From positions 62,001 to 126,000 of the forward strand of contig JBEKHR010000005.1 in assembly GCA_050012175.1 (NCBI GenBank): a stretch of DNA of 64,000 nucleotides, given 5' to 3'. The notes beneath the pieces are model-generated. The model had not been told where the DNA came from and ran no database searches. It saw nothing but the letters and a program-made list of their open reading frames with translations. Below, in pieces: positions 8,593 to 17,862 of this stretch. The number at the start of each line of letters is the position of its first letter. Positions within the stretch are counted from its first letter, which is position 1. The translations under genes were made by a program, and so were the position numbers. The stretch comes from CAVROP01 sp050012175 (GTDB lineage Bacteria; Acidobacteriota; Terriglobia; UBA7540).

Positions 8593-9732
8593 ATGGCAGA
8601 AGAAGGCTCAGTCGGAATCGTCGAAACCCAGTACCTCACGTTTGCCACGCCCCCCAACGAGATAACCCTGGAGTGCGGGCGAACCCTGGGACCCATTACT
8701 CTTGCCTACGAGACCTATGGCGAACTGAATGATGCCAGGGACAATGCCATTCTGGTCGTTCATGCGCTCTCCGGGGACGCCCATGCGGCCGGATATCATC
8801 ATCCTCGTGACAAGCAGCCTGGTTGGTGGGATATCATGATCGGCCCGGGGAGGGCTTTCGACACTCGGAAGTACTTTGTCATTTGCTCGAACATTGTCGG
8901 GGGATGCCAGGGCTCGACCGGACCCAGTTCCATCAACCCTCGCACCGGGCGACCCTATGGGCTCTCCTTCCCGATGGTCACGATACGCGATTGGGTCGAC
9001 ACCCAGAAGGTTCTTGTCGACCACCTGGGGATCAAGCGGTTGCTCGGTGTGGTGGGCGGGTCAACGGGCGGAATGCAAGTCTTGCAGTGGGTGGTCAGTT
9101 ATCCTGACATGGTGCGCCTCGCAATCCCGATCGCCACCACGAGCAGGCTGTCAGCCCAGGCCATTGCCTTCAACGAGGTCGGTCGCATGGCTATTCAATC
9201 CGATCCCAACTGGCGGGAAGGAGACTACTACGGGAAGACGCTCCCCCGCCGGGGGCTGGCCATTGCCAGGATGATCGGCCACATTACCTATCTTTCCGAC
9301 CGTTCGATGCACCAGAAATTTGGCCGCAAGCTGCAAGACAAGTCTGCTTATGGTTACAATTTTCTCACCGATTTCCAGGTGGAAAGCTATCTGCGCTACA
9401 AGGGGGATCATTTCGTCAATCGCTTCGACGCAAACTCCTACCTCTACATCACCAAGGCGATGGACTACTTCGACTTGAGCCAAGCCTACGGGAGTCTGGA
9501 AGAGGCTTTTGCCGGGGTCAAAGCCAAGTTCCTTATCATCTCATTTTCGTCGGACTGGTTGTTCCCAACCTACATGTCGAAAGAAACTGCCAGCGCTCTG
9601 CGCCGCGTGCATGCCTATGTGATTTTCACGGAAATTCAGACTGACTACGGGCATGATGCCTTCTTGCTGGAATCTGAACAACTGAGTTCGCTCATCCGCA
9701 ACTTTCTTAGCCACGGTTGGAAGCAGAAGTGA
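8593..9732 (+). CDS. metX: Homoserine O-acetyltransferase
   Basis: A 379-residue alpha/beta-hydrolase-fold acyltransferase that activates homoserine for MetY. The ATG at 8593 is chosen because the longer reading frame would start inside the REP-like element. Landmarks: LTLECGRTL-like start (ITLECGRTLGPI), ALSGDAHAAG, GGCQGSTGPSS, the nucleophile elbow GGSTGGMQ (about residue 156), the acid in SSDWLFP (about 319) and the His in YGHDAFL (about 353), giving a complete Ser-Asp-His triad. It is followed after 6 bases by metW. Confidence 0.95.
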   Translation: MAEEGSVGIVETQYLTFATPPNEITLECGRTLGPITLAYETYGELNDARDNAILVVHALSGDAHAAGYHHPRDKQPGWWDIMIGPGRAFDTRKYFVICSNIVGGCQGSTGPSSINPRTGRPYGLSFPMVTIRDWVDTQKVLVDHLGIKRLLGVVGGSTGGMQVLQWVVSYPDMVRLAIPIATTSRLSAQAIAFNEVGRMAIQSDPNWREGDYYGKTLPRRGLAIARMIGHITYLSDRSMHQKFGRKLQDKSAYGYNFLTDFQVESYLRYKGDHFVNRFDANSYLYITKAMDYFDLSQAYGSLEEAFAGVKAKFLIISFSSDWLFPTYMSKETASALRRVHAYVIFTEIQTDYGHDAFLLESEQLSSLIRNFLSHGWKQK

Positions 9733-9738
9733 TCGTCT

Positions 9739-10407
9739 ATGAGTAAATTAACAGAAGAGATTCGATTGCCTGGGACCGGGGCTGTCGTACGCCTTACTCC
9801 TGAACACAAGCGGATTATCAGCCTCATCGAAGAAGGCACACGGGTCGTGGACCTGGGCTGCGGCGAGGGTGACCTTCTCCTGGCGCTCAAGCTTTTGAAA
9901 GGAGTCCGGGCGGAGGGCATTGAGCTGTCGGAGGCCTGCATCCAGGCCTGTGTCGCCAAGGGCCTGTTCAGCGTTCACCATGGTGATTTGGACGAAGGAT
10001 TGGCGGATTACCCGGACAAGTCGGTGGACTACGTGATCTCGACCAATACCATCCAAGTCTTGCATCGGCCCATGGTCCTCATCCGGGAGATGGCGCGGGT
10101 AGGCAAGCGATGTATCGTCAGTTTTCCGAATTTCGCTCACTGGCCGGCGCGCTTACAGCTTGCCCTCAAAGGTCACATGCCCAAGACCCCAAAGCTGCCC
10201 TATGAGTGGTACGAGACGCTCAACATCCACCTAACCACCCTCCATGACTTCCGGGATTTCTGCCGAAAAGCTGGGTTAAAGGTGCTGCGAGAAATCCCGC
10301 TTCGAACCTCGGCCCCCGGAAAGTGCACCGAGGTCAGACTTCTCCCCAACCTGCGGGCTGACACAGCAATTTTCGTCCTCGAAGAGGCCCTGCCCCCAGT
10401 CGCCTAA
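9739..10407 (+). CDS. metW: MetW-like SAM-dependent methyltransferase
   Basis: A 222-residue class I methyltransferase-fold protein. Motif I is VVDLGCGEGDLLLALK (about residues 36-50), then GIELSEACIQAC and the SVDYVISTNTIQVLHRP segment. The partner role with MetX in methionine synthesis is known for this family although the reaction is uncertain. It lies 6 bases after metX, completing metY-metX-metW. Confidence 0.92.
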   Translation: MSKLTEEIRLPGTGAVVRLTPEHKRIISLIEEGTRVVDLGCGEGDLLLALKLLKGVRAEGIELSEACIQACVAKGLFSVHHGDLDEGLADYPDKSVDYVISTNTIQVLHRPMVLIREMARVGKRCIVSFPNFAHWPARLQLALKGHMPKTPKLPYEWYETLNIHLTTLHDFRDFCRKAGLKVLREIPLRTSAPGKCTEVRLLPNLRADTAIFVLEEALPPVA

Positions 10408-10434
10408 TTCCGAATCCGGAAATCTGACCCGTCT

Positions 10435-10600
10435 GTCATCCTGAGCCCCGACCTGTCGGGGCGAAGGATCTCTGCAGTTGTTTTTTGCGCTTTGCAATCA
10501 GCGACAGACTGCAGGGATGCTTCGCGGACTCTACCCTGAGCGAACTGCGGAGATCCTTCGCTTCGCTCAGGATGACAGCGAACGGGCTCAGCATGACAGC
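10435..10600. repeat. TCATCCTGAGC-type dispersed repeat
   Basis: Two inverted half-elements: TCATCCTGAGC...GGCGAAGGATCT at 10436-10472, and the reverse form ending GGATGACAGC at 10579, with a third shorter copy to 10600. Related copies are at 24173-24284, 44589-44637 and 51233-51543. The spacer downstream of metW (10408-10754) contains nothing else I can support. Confidence 0.7.
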
Positions 10601-10754
10601 GTCTGCGCACGGCGTGTGGCGCTGAATCCGCGCCGTTCGTCGGCCGACGGATGATGCCTGCCTGAACTCTCCTGTCCATCCTCAGTGGGTGTTTAACTAC
10701 GCTCGTCCCGAAGGATTAGAAGGCAATTGTTGCTCTCAGTTTCGGAATTCAGGT

Positions 10755-12119
10755 TCATAAGATCAAGAATTGCACTACGAACAGGGCAGCGAAGATGTAG
10801 GTAAGAACTGGGCACTCCCGCCAACGTCCGGTCGCCAGCTTGGCGACAGAATAAGAAATGAGACCGAAGGCAATCCCATCCGCGATACTGAAGGTCAGAG
10901 GGATTCCCACCACGGTCAGGAATGCCGGCAGGTACTCCGTGGGGTCGTCCCATTCAAATTCCCGAAGCACCTTTAGCATCATGGAGCCCACTACGATGAG
11001 CGCGGGCGCGAGGGTAGGATAGCGGATGATGGGATTGTGGCCGGCGTCCACCCCAACAGGGATTCCTCCGCCAATCATGGAGGCAAGCGGGCTGAAAAAC
11101 ATTGAGGCGAAGAGCAGCGCCGCCGTGACCAGGCTCGCCAAACCGGTGCGAGCACCGTCCGAGACCCCGGCGGCGGATTCGATATAGCAGGTAATCGTTG
11201 ATGTGCCGAGTCCAGCCCCCACCGTGGTCCCGACTGCGTCTGCAAGCAAAGCGCGGTCCACACGGGGAAGCTTTCCCTCGCGCAGCAATCCTGCTTGCTG
11301 CCCCACGCCCACTAGCGTCCCCACGGTGTCGAACAAGGCAAGGTAGAAAAGCACGAAGATTGCGGAAGCGAGCTTTGTGGGCTGAAGCGCGAGAAGCCCG
11401 CGCAGGTCGAACTTCATAAACGTGGACGCCAGGTGGAGTTCGGATGAGAAGGCCCCCTGGTAATGGACCAGCCGGAAAGTAGCGGCGATTGCCGTGGTCG
11501 CAAGGATGCCAATCAAAATCGCCCCACGAGCCCGAAAAGCCAGAAGCACGAGCATGACGAGAAGACCCAGAATGCTCACCAGCGTGGCCGGTTGCCGGAA
11601 ATTGCCGAGGCGAACCAGCGTTCCCGGAGCGGCGACCACCAAGCCCCCGTACTCAAGTCCAATCAGCGTGATGAACAGGCCGATCCCTGCGGCGATCCCG
11701 CATTTCAAAGATTGCGGAATGGAGTTCACAATCTGGGCGCGAATGCCGGTCAGCGTAATCGCCACAAAGAAAATCCCCGCCAGAAGCACCGCCGCCAGCG
11801 CTTGCTGCCAGGTCAAACCAAACCCCAGGGGCGCCACGCCGCAGAGTGTGTACACGAAGAAAAAATTCTCTCCCATGCCCGGAGCAAGGGCCACTGGATA
11901 GTTGGCGATCAAGCCCATGAGCAACGTGGAAAGCGCCCCGGCCAGGCAGGTGGCCGCCAGGACGGCGCGAAAATCCATTCCGGCCTGCGAAAGCACTCCC
12001 GGCTGGACGAAGATGATGTAAGACATCGCTAGAAAAGTGGTGATGCCGCCAATCACCTCGCGCTGCAGGGTGCTGCCGTGGGATTCAAGCTGGAAGAACC
12101 GAATGAAGACTCCCTTCAT
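10755..12119 (-). CDS. NCS2-family purine permease, AzgA/PbuG type
   Basis: A 454-residue inner-membrane protein with about 12 hydrophobic segments. Motifs of the adenine/guanine/hypoxanthine branch are present: TTFLAMSYIIFVQPGVLS near the start, the LAPGMGENFFFVY segment, and ESAAGVSDGARTGLAS in the second half. It probably imports purine bases by proton symport. The downstream neighbour in transcription is the converging metW repeat region; purB is nearby but separated by a transposase island, so co-regulation is not shown. Confidence 0.9.
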   Translation of the reverse strand: MKGVFIRFFQLESHGSTLQREVIGGITTFLAMSYIIFVQPGVLSQAGMDFRAVLAATCLAGALSTLLMGLIANYPVALAPGMGENFFFVYTLCGVAPLGFGLTWQQALAAVLLAGIFFVAITLTGIRAQIVNSIPQSLKCGIAAGIGLFITLIGLEYGGLVVAAPGTLVRLGNFRQPATLVSILGLLVMLVLLAFRARGAILIGILATTAIAATFRLVHYQGAFSSELHLASTFMKFDLRGLLALQPTKLASAIFVLFYLALFDTVGTLVGVGQQAGLLREGKLPRVDRALLADAVGTTVGAGLGTSTITCYIESAAGVSDGARTGLASLVTAALLFASMFFSPLASMIGGGIPVGVDAGHNPIIRYPTLAPALIVVGSMMLKVLREFEWDDPTEYLPAFLTVVGIPLTFSIADGIAFGLISYSVAKLATGRWRECPVLTYIFAALFVVQFLIL

Positions 12120-12297
12120 GGTCTCCTCCGCACCGAGGTATGAGTGGGTTTATCATCTGTGTGCCCAGCAGCTACGCGCCCTTACCGAAAGGCCGCTGCC
12201 AGAAAGAAGCGTGGCTGCGGGAGGGGGAAAAGCAGGCAGCGAGCCATCGCAACTCAAACGGGGCACACCTGCCTTTCGGTAGTGTCCTAAGATGTAG

Positions 12298-12324
12298 GGC
12301 CGGTCCCACAAGGCGGGACCGGCC
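12298..12324. other. Perfect 10-bp stem hairpin
   Basis: GGCCGGTCCC and GGGACCGGCC flank a 7-base loop. It lies between the permease start and the transposase stop, both on the minus strand. No T-run follows on either strand; it may be a REP-type hairpin. The rest of 12120-12380 shows no gene. Confidence 0.6.
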
Positions 12325-12382
12325 ACTGGAGTTTCTACATCTTTCATCTGCCGTCCGCCCATTTCCTCTCATCCTTAGCCTA

Positions 12383-12426
12383 AGCGGCTCTGCCGCCTGC
12401 TGTGCGGAAAGGCTCCGCCTTTCCGG
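12383..12426 (+). repeat. REP copy, left of RAYT
   Basis: This 44-base sequence is repeated in inverted orientation at 13082-13125 with one mismatch. It contains its own hairpin (GCGGAAAGGC/GCCTTTCCG). Together the copies bracket the transposase gene, and a smaller hairpin (GCGAGGC/GCCTCGC, about 12456-12474) sits between this copy and the gene. Confidence 0.85.
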
Positions 12427-12479
12427 CCTGCCGCCCAGCTACTTCCTTCCTTTTCGGCGAGGCTGTGCCTCGCCGCGGG

Positions 12480-13028
12480 TCATCGAGCTTTCCGCCAGAT
12501 GATCTTATCCAGGTCCGTTAGGAGCGGCTCGTCTTCCAGGACCCGGCCACTCCAACAGCGCGCACTAGACCATCGGTAGTCCTCGGCCCGGACCACCAAT
12601 CCCCCGCGCACCGGATTCTGATGGATATAGTTCACCCGCTGCGTGAACACGTTTTCGCTGGTCACCAGCAGGACGTTAGAGTGACCATCCCAAAGGGAGT
12701 ATTCATATCCGCGTGCTTTCTTGGTGTCCCTTAACTTTGCGAGTGAGGTGCGGTAGTTGTTTTCTTTCAGGTAGCCAATCACCCTGTGGCTCGTGATGCC
12801 GCTAATGAAGCGTAAAGTGTCCGAGGGCTTGCGTGCCCTGTCAGTCATGATGTGTAAGTGGTCGGGCATGATCACGTAGGCAAAGATAGCGAACCCACCG
12901 GAGTGGCGGGCTTCGTCCAGGGCCGCGCACACGATTTGCTTCATTACGTCCTTCCGGAATACGAGGAGGCGATCTCGCGCCACGCTGGTGACCGAGAGGC
13001 ACGGAGTGTCCCTGGAAATCGTAGCCAT
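12480..13028 (-). CDS. REP-associated tyrosine transposase (RAYT, IS200-like fold)
   Basis: A 182-residue Y1-type HUH nuclease. The metal-binding HLH lies in YVIMPDHLHIM (about residues 51-61) and the putative catalytic Tyr in NYIHQNPVRGGLV (about 134-146), followed by YRWSSA, all characteristic of RAYTs. The length fits an intact protein. It is flanked by a 44-bp REP in inverted orientation on both sides, the usual arrangement of RAYT with the repeats it is thought to mobilise. This makes it a probable source of some of the REP hairpins in the window. Confidence 0.9.
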   Translation of the reverse strand: MATISRDTPCLSVTSVARDRLLVFRKDVMKQIVCAALDEARHSGGFAIFAYVIMPDHLHIMTDRARKPSDTLRFISGITSHRVIGYLKENNYRTSLAKLRDTKKARGYEYSLWDGHSNVLLVTSENVFTQRVNYIHQNPVRGGLVVRAEDYRWSSARCWSGRVLEDEPLLTDLDKIIWRKAR

Positions 13029-13081
13029 GACAGTGGGTGAGGCGCAGCCTCACCCTGGGAAATTAACATAAAGGGCAAGGC

Positions 13082-13125
13082 CCGGAAAGGCGGAGCCTTT
13101 CCGCACAGCAGGCGGCAAAGCCGCT
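13082..13125 (-). repeat. REP copy, right of RAYT
   Basis: Inverted copy (43/44 matches) of 12383-12426. A short hairpin GGTGAGGC/GCCTCACC (about 13035-13055) lies between it and the transposase start. The following spacer to 13410 has no gene I can support. Confidence 0.85.
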
Positions 13126-13410
13126 CAGCTCAACAAAAGGACGCAAGGGGCGAGGTCCTCATCAGAATTGTAGAAACTCCAGGCGAATTGGGACACCGCC
13201 TGGCCTTCCCACTTGCACTAGGAAAGGAGTAGAGGTAGTATTTGCTTGGGCGCGGTTGAGCCTGCACCGAAGAGTCGGGCACGGGGGTGAGAGCCCGGCC
13301 ACGCTGGATGTGCTTCGGCACATAAGGTGTCGTTCCCTGTTTAGGCCTCCGCGCCCTTTTCACTATTGGCTGCTTACGGCCTGCCCTAGCATCGCACACC
13401 AGGGTCGCCT

Positions 13411-14709
13411 CTACGCCTTCCCGAACACTCTCCGGAAAATCTCATCCACGTGTTTCAGGTAGCGCTCCACGTTGAACACGCGCGCGATCTCGTCCGGCTT
13501 AAGGTAGCGGCGGATGTCCTCATCGCGCTCCGCCAGGCTGCGGAAATCCTCGCGTGTTTCCCAAACCTGCATGGCGTTGCGCTGCACCCAGCGGTAGGCT
13601 TCTTCGCGCGACGCGCCTTTTTCCACAAGATCGAGCAGCAACTGCCCGGAAAATATCAGGCCCTTCAACAGGTCGAGATTCTCGCGCATGCGGCCGGGAT
13701 ACACGAACATGTTCTCCACGAGGTTGGTGGTTTTCGCCAGCAAGTAATCAAGCAGGATGGTCGAGTCCGGCAGGATCACGCGCTCGACGGAGGAGTGCGA
13801 GATATCGCGTTCGTGCCAGAGTGCCACGTTTTCGAGCCCGGCTTGCGCGTTGGCGCGCACCACACGCGCCAATCCGCAGATCTGTTCCGCCGTGACCGGA
13901 TTGCGCTTGTGGGGCATGGCGGACGACCCCTTCTGCTCCGGCGAAAAGTATTCCTCCACCTCGCGCACTTCCGTGCGCTGCAAGCCGCGAACTTCCAGCG
14001 CAATCTTTTCCAGTGAAGCGGCACCGACGGCCAGCGTGCAGAGGTAGAAGGCGTGCCGGTCGCGTTGAATGACCTGGGAGGAAACAGGGGCAGGACGCAA
14101 TCCCAGGCGGTCGCAAATCTTCCTCTCGATGGAGGGCGCCAGATGCGTATAGCTGCCCACGGCGCCGGAGATCTTACCCACCCGCATATGTTCTGCGGCA
14201 TAAGCCAGGCGCTCCGTGTTGCGCCGGTTTTCCTCGAACCAGATGGCGAGCTTGCACCCGAAGGTGATGGGCTCTGCGTGGATACCATGCGTGCGTCCGA
14301 TCATCGGCGTGTGTTTGAATTCCAAGGCGCGCTTCTTCAAGACCTCGCCAAGGCGCCTGTACCCGGCCAGCAGCAACTCCGAAGCCTTGCGCACTTGCAG
14401 CGCCTGGGCGGTGTCCACGACGTCGTTCGAGGTGAGGCCGTAGTGCAGGTAGCGACCCTCTCGCCCAACGTGCTCGGCAACGTTGGTGGTGAAGGCAATC
14501 ACGTCGTGCTTCACCTGGCGCTCGATCTCAAGGATGCGCTCGACGTCGAAGCCCGCCTTGCGCCGGATGGCCCGCGCCGCGCTCTTCGGGATCAGGCCGG
14601 CTTCCGCTTCAACCTCCGCGGTAGCGATTTCCACTTCCAGCCATTTTTGGAATTTGTTCTGATCAGTCCAGATACTACCCATCTCCGGGCGAGTGTATCG
14701 AGGAATCAC
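13411..14709 (-). CDS. purB: Adenylosuccinate lyase
   Basis: A 432-residue fumarase/aspartase-superfamily lyase acting twice in purine synthesis (SAICAR to AICAR; adenylosuccinate to AMP). Landmarks: YTRPEMGSIW at the N-terminus, the HYGLTSNDVVDTA segment, MIGRTHGIHAEP (catalytic His) and the signature GSSAMPHKRNP (about residues 257-267). The short form with this N-terminus is the Bacillus-like type. Monocistronic here. Confidence 0.95.
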   Translation of the reverse strand: MIPRYTRPEMGSIWTDQNKFQKWLEVEIATAEVEAEAGLIPKSAARAIRRKAGFDVERILEIERQVKHDVIAFTTNVAEHVGREGRYLHYGLTSNDVVDTAQALQVRKASELLLAGYRRLGEVLKKRALEFKHTPMIGRTHGIHAEPITFGCKLAIWFEENRRNTERLAYAAEHMRVGKISGAVGSYTHLAPSIERKICDRLGLRPAPVSSQVIQRDRHAFYLCTLAVGAASLEKIALEVRGLQRTEVREVEEYFSPEQKGSSAMPHKRNPVTAEQICGLARVVRANAQAGLENVALWHERDISHSSVERVILPDSTILLDYLLAKTTNLVENMFVYPGRMRENLDLLKGLIFSGQLLLDLVEKGASREEAYRWVQRNAMQVWETREDFRSLAERDEDIRRYLKPDEIARVFNVERYLKHVDEIFRRVFGKA

Positions 14710-14763
14710 TTTGCGTCTCCCAATTTGGACTAGGAATCCAAGTGGCCAATCGTAGCACAGGAC

Positions 14764-14998
14764 AGGATTCAGGAGTCAGGATTCAGGGGTTAGCATTCGG
14801 GAGTGAGAAGGAGGTGGAAGGTAGGTGGTAGATGGTAGGTGGGGACAGAAATTCGGCTTTCAGGTGTCAGGTGACAGGGGCTGGTAATTGGCGGCTGGGT
14901 GATTTTGAATTGCTTTCTATCCTCCCCTACTGCCCTCTGTCGACTGTCTACCCCTTTACTGACTCCTGAATCCTGAATCCTGACTCCTGAATCCTCCC
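14764..14998. repeat. Heptamer repeats upstream of purB
   Basis: TCAGGAT/TCAGGAG heptamers at about 14764-14800, GGTAGGT/GGTAGAT at about 14819-14842, and TGAATCC/TGACTCC at about 14956-14995. All have period seven. The array ends directly at the stop codon of the neighbouring hydrolase. Confidence 0.7.
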
Positions 14999-14999
14999 T

Positions 15000-15779
15000 C
15001 TAAAACCTGAAGACCAGCGTAGGGGTCGTTTGGCAGGCGAGGTGCAGCTCGGCGCATCCGCCGCGAGTACGCTGGGCAAGAGCTTGCTCGGCGCTGAGGC
15101 GCGCAATCTCTGGATGGTTATTTGTTTCGCTCAAGTGGGCGAGCACCAGGACTTGCGCCCTGCCATCGAAATCTTCGGCGAGAAAGGCGGCGGTGGCGTT
15201 GTTTGAAAGGTGCCCGTGCCGGCTCATCACGCGTTGCTTCACGTACCACGGATAAGGGCCAACCTTCAGCATATCCAGGTCGTGGTTCGATTCAAAAATC
15301 AAACAATGGCACCCCTTCACGCGCTGCTTGACGACTTCCGGAACATATCCGAGATCAGTGACCAGGCTAATTCGGATGCCCTGGGTATCAAACGTGAAGG
15401 CAACTGGATCTACCGCATCGTGCGGGATGGGGAAAGGCGTGACCTCAATGTCGCCGATGCTGAACTTTTCACTGGCGGCGAAGTGTTCGAAGCTTTGAAT
15501 CCTGGTGTCCCAGTTCACGGCGTCGCGCGTGGGAGGCGAAATATAAATGGGCAGCTTCCCGTCAAGAGCCAGCACCCGCAAACCGTAGATGTGGTCGGTA
15601 TGCTCGTGGGAAACGATCACTGCGTCCAGACCATCGACAGGCTCGCCAATCGCCGCCAGTCGCGCGTACGTCTCCCTACAGCTCAAGCCTGCGTCTATCA
15701 GCAGCCGCGTCTTTTCGGTCGCCAAGAGGGTGCAGTTACCCCTGCTGCCGCTCCCCAAAACACAGACGCGGACGCTCAT
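15000..15779 (-). CDS. MBL-fold metallo-hydrolase, WalJ/YycJ-like
   Basis: A 259-residue metallo-beta-lactamase-fold protein. The ATG at 15779 is preferred over a longer frame because GGAGG lies 6 bases upstream and the family N-terminus (MSVRVCVLGSGSRGNCTLL) begins there. The metal-binding motif H-x-H-x-D-H is at 58-63 (SHEHTDH), and later ligands are in IPHDAVD, TDLGY, ESNHD and LSETNNH. The family is linked to nucleic-acid or cell-wall stress functions in other bacteria; the exact substrate here is unknown. Confidence 0.88.
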   Translation of the reverse strand: MSVRVCVLGSGSRGNCTLLATEKTRLLIDAGLSCRETYARLAAIGEPVDGLDAVIVSHEHTDHIYGLRVLALDGKLPIYISPPTRDAVNWDTRIQSFEHFAASEKFSIGDIEVTPFPIPHDAVDPVAFTFDTQGIRISLVTDLGYVPEVVKQRVKGCHCLIFESNHDLDMLKVGPYPWYVKQRVMSRHGHLSNNATAAFLAEDFDGRAQVLVLAHLSETNNHPEIARLSAEQALAQRTRGGCAELHLACQTTPTLVFRF

Positions 15780-15893
15780 CGGTCCTCCAACCGGGCGCAA
15801 GTGACAAGCGTCGCCATTAGGATTGGCGACTCGCCGTGGCGAGACGAGTGACAAGTGACAAGCAAGAACGTCTGACTTCTGCCCGTTGTCTTT

Positions 15894-16140
15894 TCACACG
15901 GCATAACCAAACGACTTGTGCTTCGCAGCCTGTCCATCTGAATTAATCGCAATTATAAGATGCCGGGGCGAATCTGGAGAAGGAAAACCTTTGTCTTGGT
16001 GTAATCCCACAGTTACGGGCGGTGTAGCATCCCAGTGGATCGTGCGTTTGGTCTTGTAGGCGAAAACGCCGAGGTGGCATGCCGTGATGGTCCTATAACT
16101 GCGCCATCCAGGATCAATGCACGTCGCTTGGCCAAGCCCT
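15894..16140 (-). pseudogene. Relic of Gfo/Idh/MocA-type oxidoreductase C-terminus
   Basis: The minus-strand frame reads YRTITACHLGVFAYKTKRTI followed by HWDA. This resembles the C-terminal motif H-R-T-x-x-x-C-H-L-G-N-I-A-x-x-x-G-R-x-[IL]-x-W-D of Gfo/Idh/MocA dehydrogenases. Only about 80 residues remain and there is no Rossmann domain. The fragment abuts the dispersed repeat at 16165. The family match is from memory of the motif, so moderate confidence. Confidence 0.4.
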
Positions 16141-16164
16141 TCCCAACCTCCCACCGACGACCTA

Positions 16165-16470
16165 CTAACTACCTTTAGTTTCAACAACATTCCCGCATTA
16201 AACAGATATCTCCCTTGTTTTCATAGACATTCCCGCTTCCGCCTCGGGTTTTCCACAGCGGTCCTTTGTTTTCAATAACATTCCCGCGTCGTTCCAGCAT
16301 TTTTGAAAGTTACTACGGTCGTCGGGAAGCGCAGGCAATGACGTATTGTCGCTTTGGAAAGAAGGATGGGGGAGTCATCTCTGAGGTTTCTACGCTCATG
16401 ACAGAACAGTCGAGCATCATTAAGTAGCCTACCATGCTAAGTGCGGGTTGTCAAGAATTCTCTTCGACCC
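16165..16470 (+). repeat. 306-bp dispersed repeat, copy A
   Basis: Homologous along its whole length to 44850-45160 in the same orientation. It carries three copies of a GTTTTCAATAACATTCCCGC-like motif (about 16178, 16217 and 16268), then a unique part ending TTGTCAAGAATTC...CGACCC. The multiple subterminal motif copies recall the end repeats of IS21-like elements (inference). No coding frame is convincing. Between 16471 and 16701 I see no gene. Confidence 0.75.
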
Positions 16471-16701
16471 TTTTCGAGCCGTGTTAACACTCTCCGGTAT
16501 ACAGCCGTCATCCGGGAGGTGCATTCCCTAGCCAGCCGCATAAGCCAGGCCGACCAGTGTACCGTCCGGCACAGTCGTGCCGAATCCATCTGGATCGGGC
16601 AGACCACTAGCGTTGCCTTGTCGGCGCTCAGCCGGCGCTCTCTTCAAGAGGGTGCATCCTCTTCGTACCTAGATTGCTGAGCAACCCAGCGTATCCGACG
16701 C

Positions 16702-17598
16702 TCAGGCCGCCTTTCCCTGAAAACGAGGCACGAACTCCTCGGCCACGAAGGTCTCGATCGAAGTTGGCGTAGTGTTCTCGGGGCAGCGCCGCTCAAGGGC
16801 CACCATGTACCCGGAGTTGAGCGCCTCTGCCATTTCCAGAAGCAAGTCAGCCATATTGGCGGACATGCCCATCTGGGTGAGCGCCGCCTTCAGTTGCTGC
16901 GGCGGCAATTGCACATAGGCAAGGCCGGGCTTCCCGATAGCTTTGCCGATCACTGACGCCGCTTGCTTGTAATCCAAATCGCGCTGGCCGAGCAGCTCGC
17001 GAGCTTGCTTCCCGGCAAAGGCTCGCTTCTGCAGGATCTCAGCGCAGGTGGCGCCGATGTCGCGCGTGGCGATCATGGACACGGGCAGGTCCGCGCGGAG
17101 GGGTCCGCCCACGATCCCGAAATTCCGGATCACTCCCACCTGAGGCAGCAGATTCTCCATAAAATAGCCCGCCCGCAGGTAGACGGCATTGAGGCTAGCA
17201 AGGGCGTTCAGTTTCTGCTCCAGATTGTGAAGCCCTACCACTGGGCCGGTCTTCTCAGCCTTGTCGGCGCCGACGCTGCTCAGAACAACCGCGTGCGTGA
17301 CGCAAGCCTGCCCGAGGGCCGAGACCAAAGCATCGCTCACTCTTTCCTGAAAACCCAGGGGATCCGCTGCGGCCATGTTGGGCGGCAGCATCGCATAGAC
17401 GGCGCTGGCCCCATCGAAGGCCCTGCTCAGCGCGGCTGCGTCTGTGACGTCAGCGGGGAAGGCTTCGGCGCCCTTCCGGACGAACCGCTCTAGCCGAACG
17501 GCGTCCCGGCCGATAACGCGAACCTTTTCCCCCTGAGCCAGCAGCTTTTCGGCAATCACACTTCCGGTGTTTCCAGTTGCACCTGTAATGACAAACAT
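16702..17598 (-). CDS. NmrA/SDR-type NAD(P)-binding protein
   Basis: A 298-residue atypical short-chain-dehydrogenase-fold protein. The start at 17598 is chosen for AAGGAGG about 8 bases upstream and because the Rossmann strand begins at once (MFVITGATGNTGSVIAEKLL, a G-x-x-G-x-x-G dinucleotide motif). Further hints are VRVIGRD, the ADVTDAAAL segment and AVVLSSVGAD; the usual YxxxK is absent, as in NmrA-like sensors. A redox-sensor or NAD(P)H-quinone reductase role is possible. Confidence 0.85.
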   Translation of the reverse strand: MFVITGATGNTGSVIAEKLLAQGEKVRVIGRDAVRLERFVRKGAEAFPADVTDAAALSRAFDGASAVYAMLPPNMAAADPLGFQERVSDALVSALGQACVTHAVVLSSVGADKAEKTGPVVGLHNLEQKLNALASLNAVYLRAGYFMENLLPQVGVIRNFGIVGGPLRADLPVSMIATRDIGATCAEILQKRAFAGKQARELLGQRDLDYKQAASVIGKAIGKPGLAYVQLPPQQLKAALTQMGMSANMADLLLEMAEALNSGYMVALERRCPENTTPTSIETFVAEEFVPRFQGKAA

Positions 17599-17689
17599 AA
17601 GGTCAACCTCCTTTTGATCCTCTATTGGATGCACCGGGGCACGCCACGGTGACATCAATCGGGTCAGGCGCGGAGCTCGCCCCGTTATA

Positions 17690-17862
17690 ATCCGCAGATT
17701 CCGCAGATGACACAGACTACTATCAGGCCGAGTTCAAAGCCCGCAGCCTTGAGGTAGTTGAGCAGTTGAGCCTGCTCGACCCCCCGTCAGCCGGCCCAAT
17801 GCTTTCAGCTCCACCGCCGCCCCGATGACGGCGCAGGTCCTCGCGTCGCGTCTTTCTTCACT
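17690..17862 (-). pseudogene. Frameshifted GxxExxY-protein relic
   Basis: On the minus strand, one frame gives AVIGAAVELKALGRLTG and the next, after a one-base shift, gives VEQAQLLNYLKAAGFELGLI. Together they match the C-terminal core of GxxExxY proteins (VELKA...L...EAQLLNYL...T/AG...GLLINF). It is bordered by inverted CATCTGCGTAATCTGCGG-type words at 17691-17712 and 17861-17895, which commonly accompany this family. N- and C-termini are missing. Confidence 0.6.

Noticed and set aside
16441..16680. 79-codon plus-strand frame after repeat copy A
   Set aside because: Starts inside the repeat, no Shine-Dalgarno, no recognisable motif.
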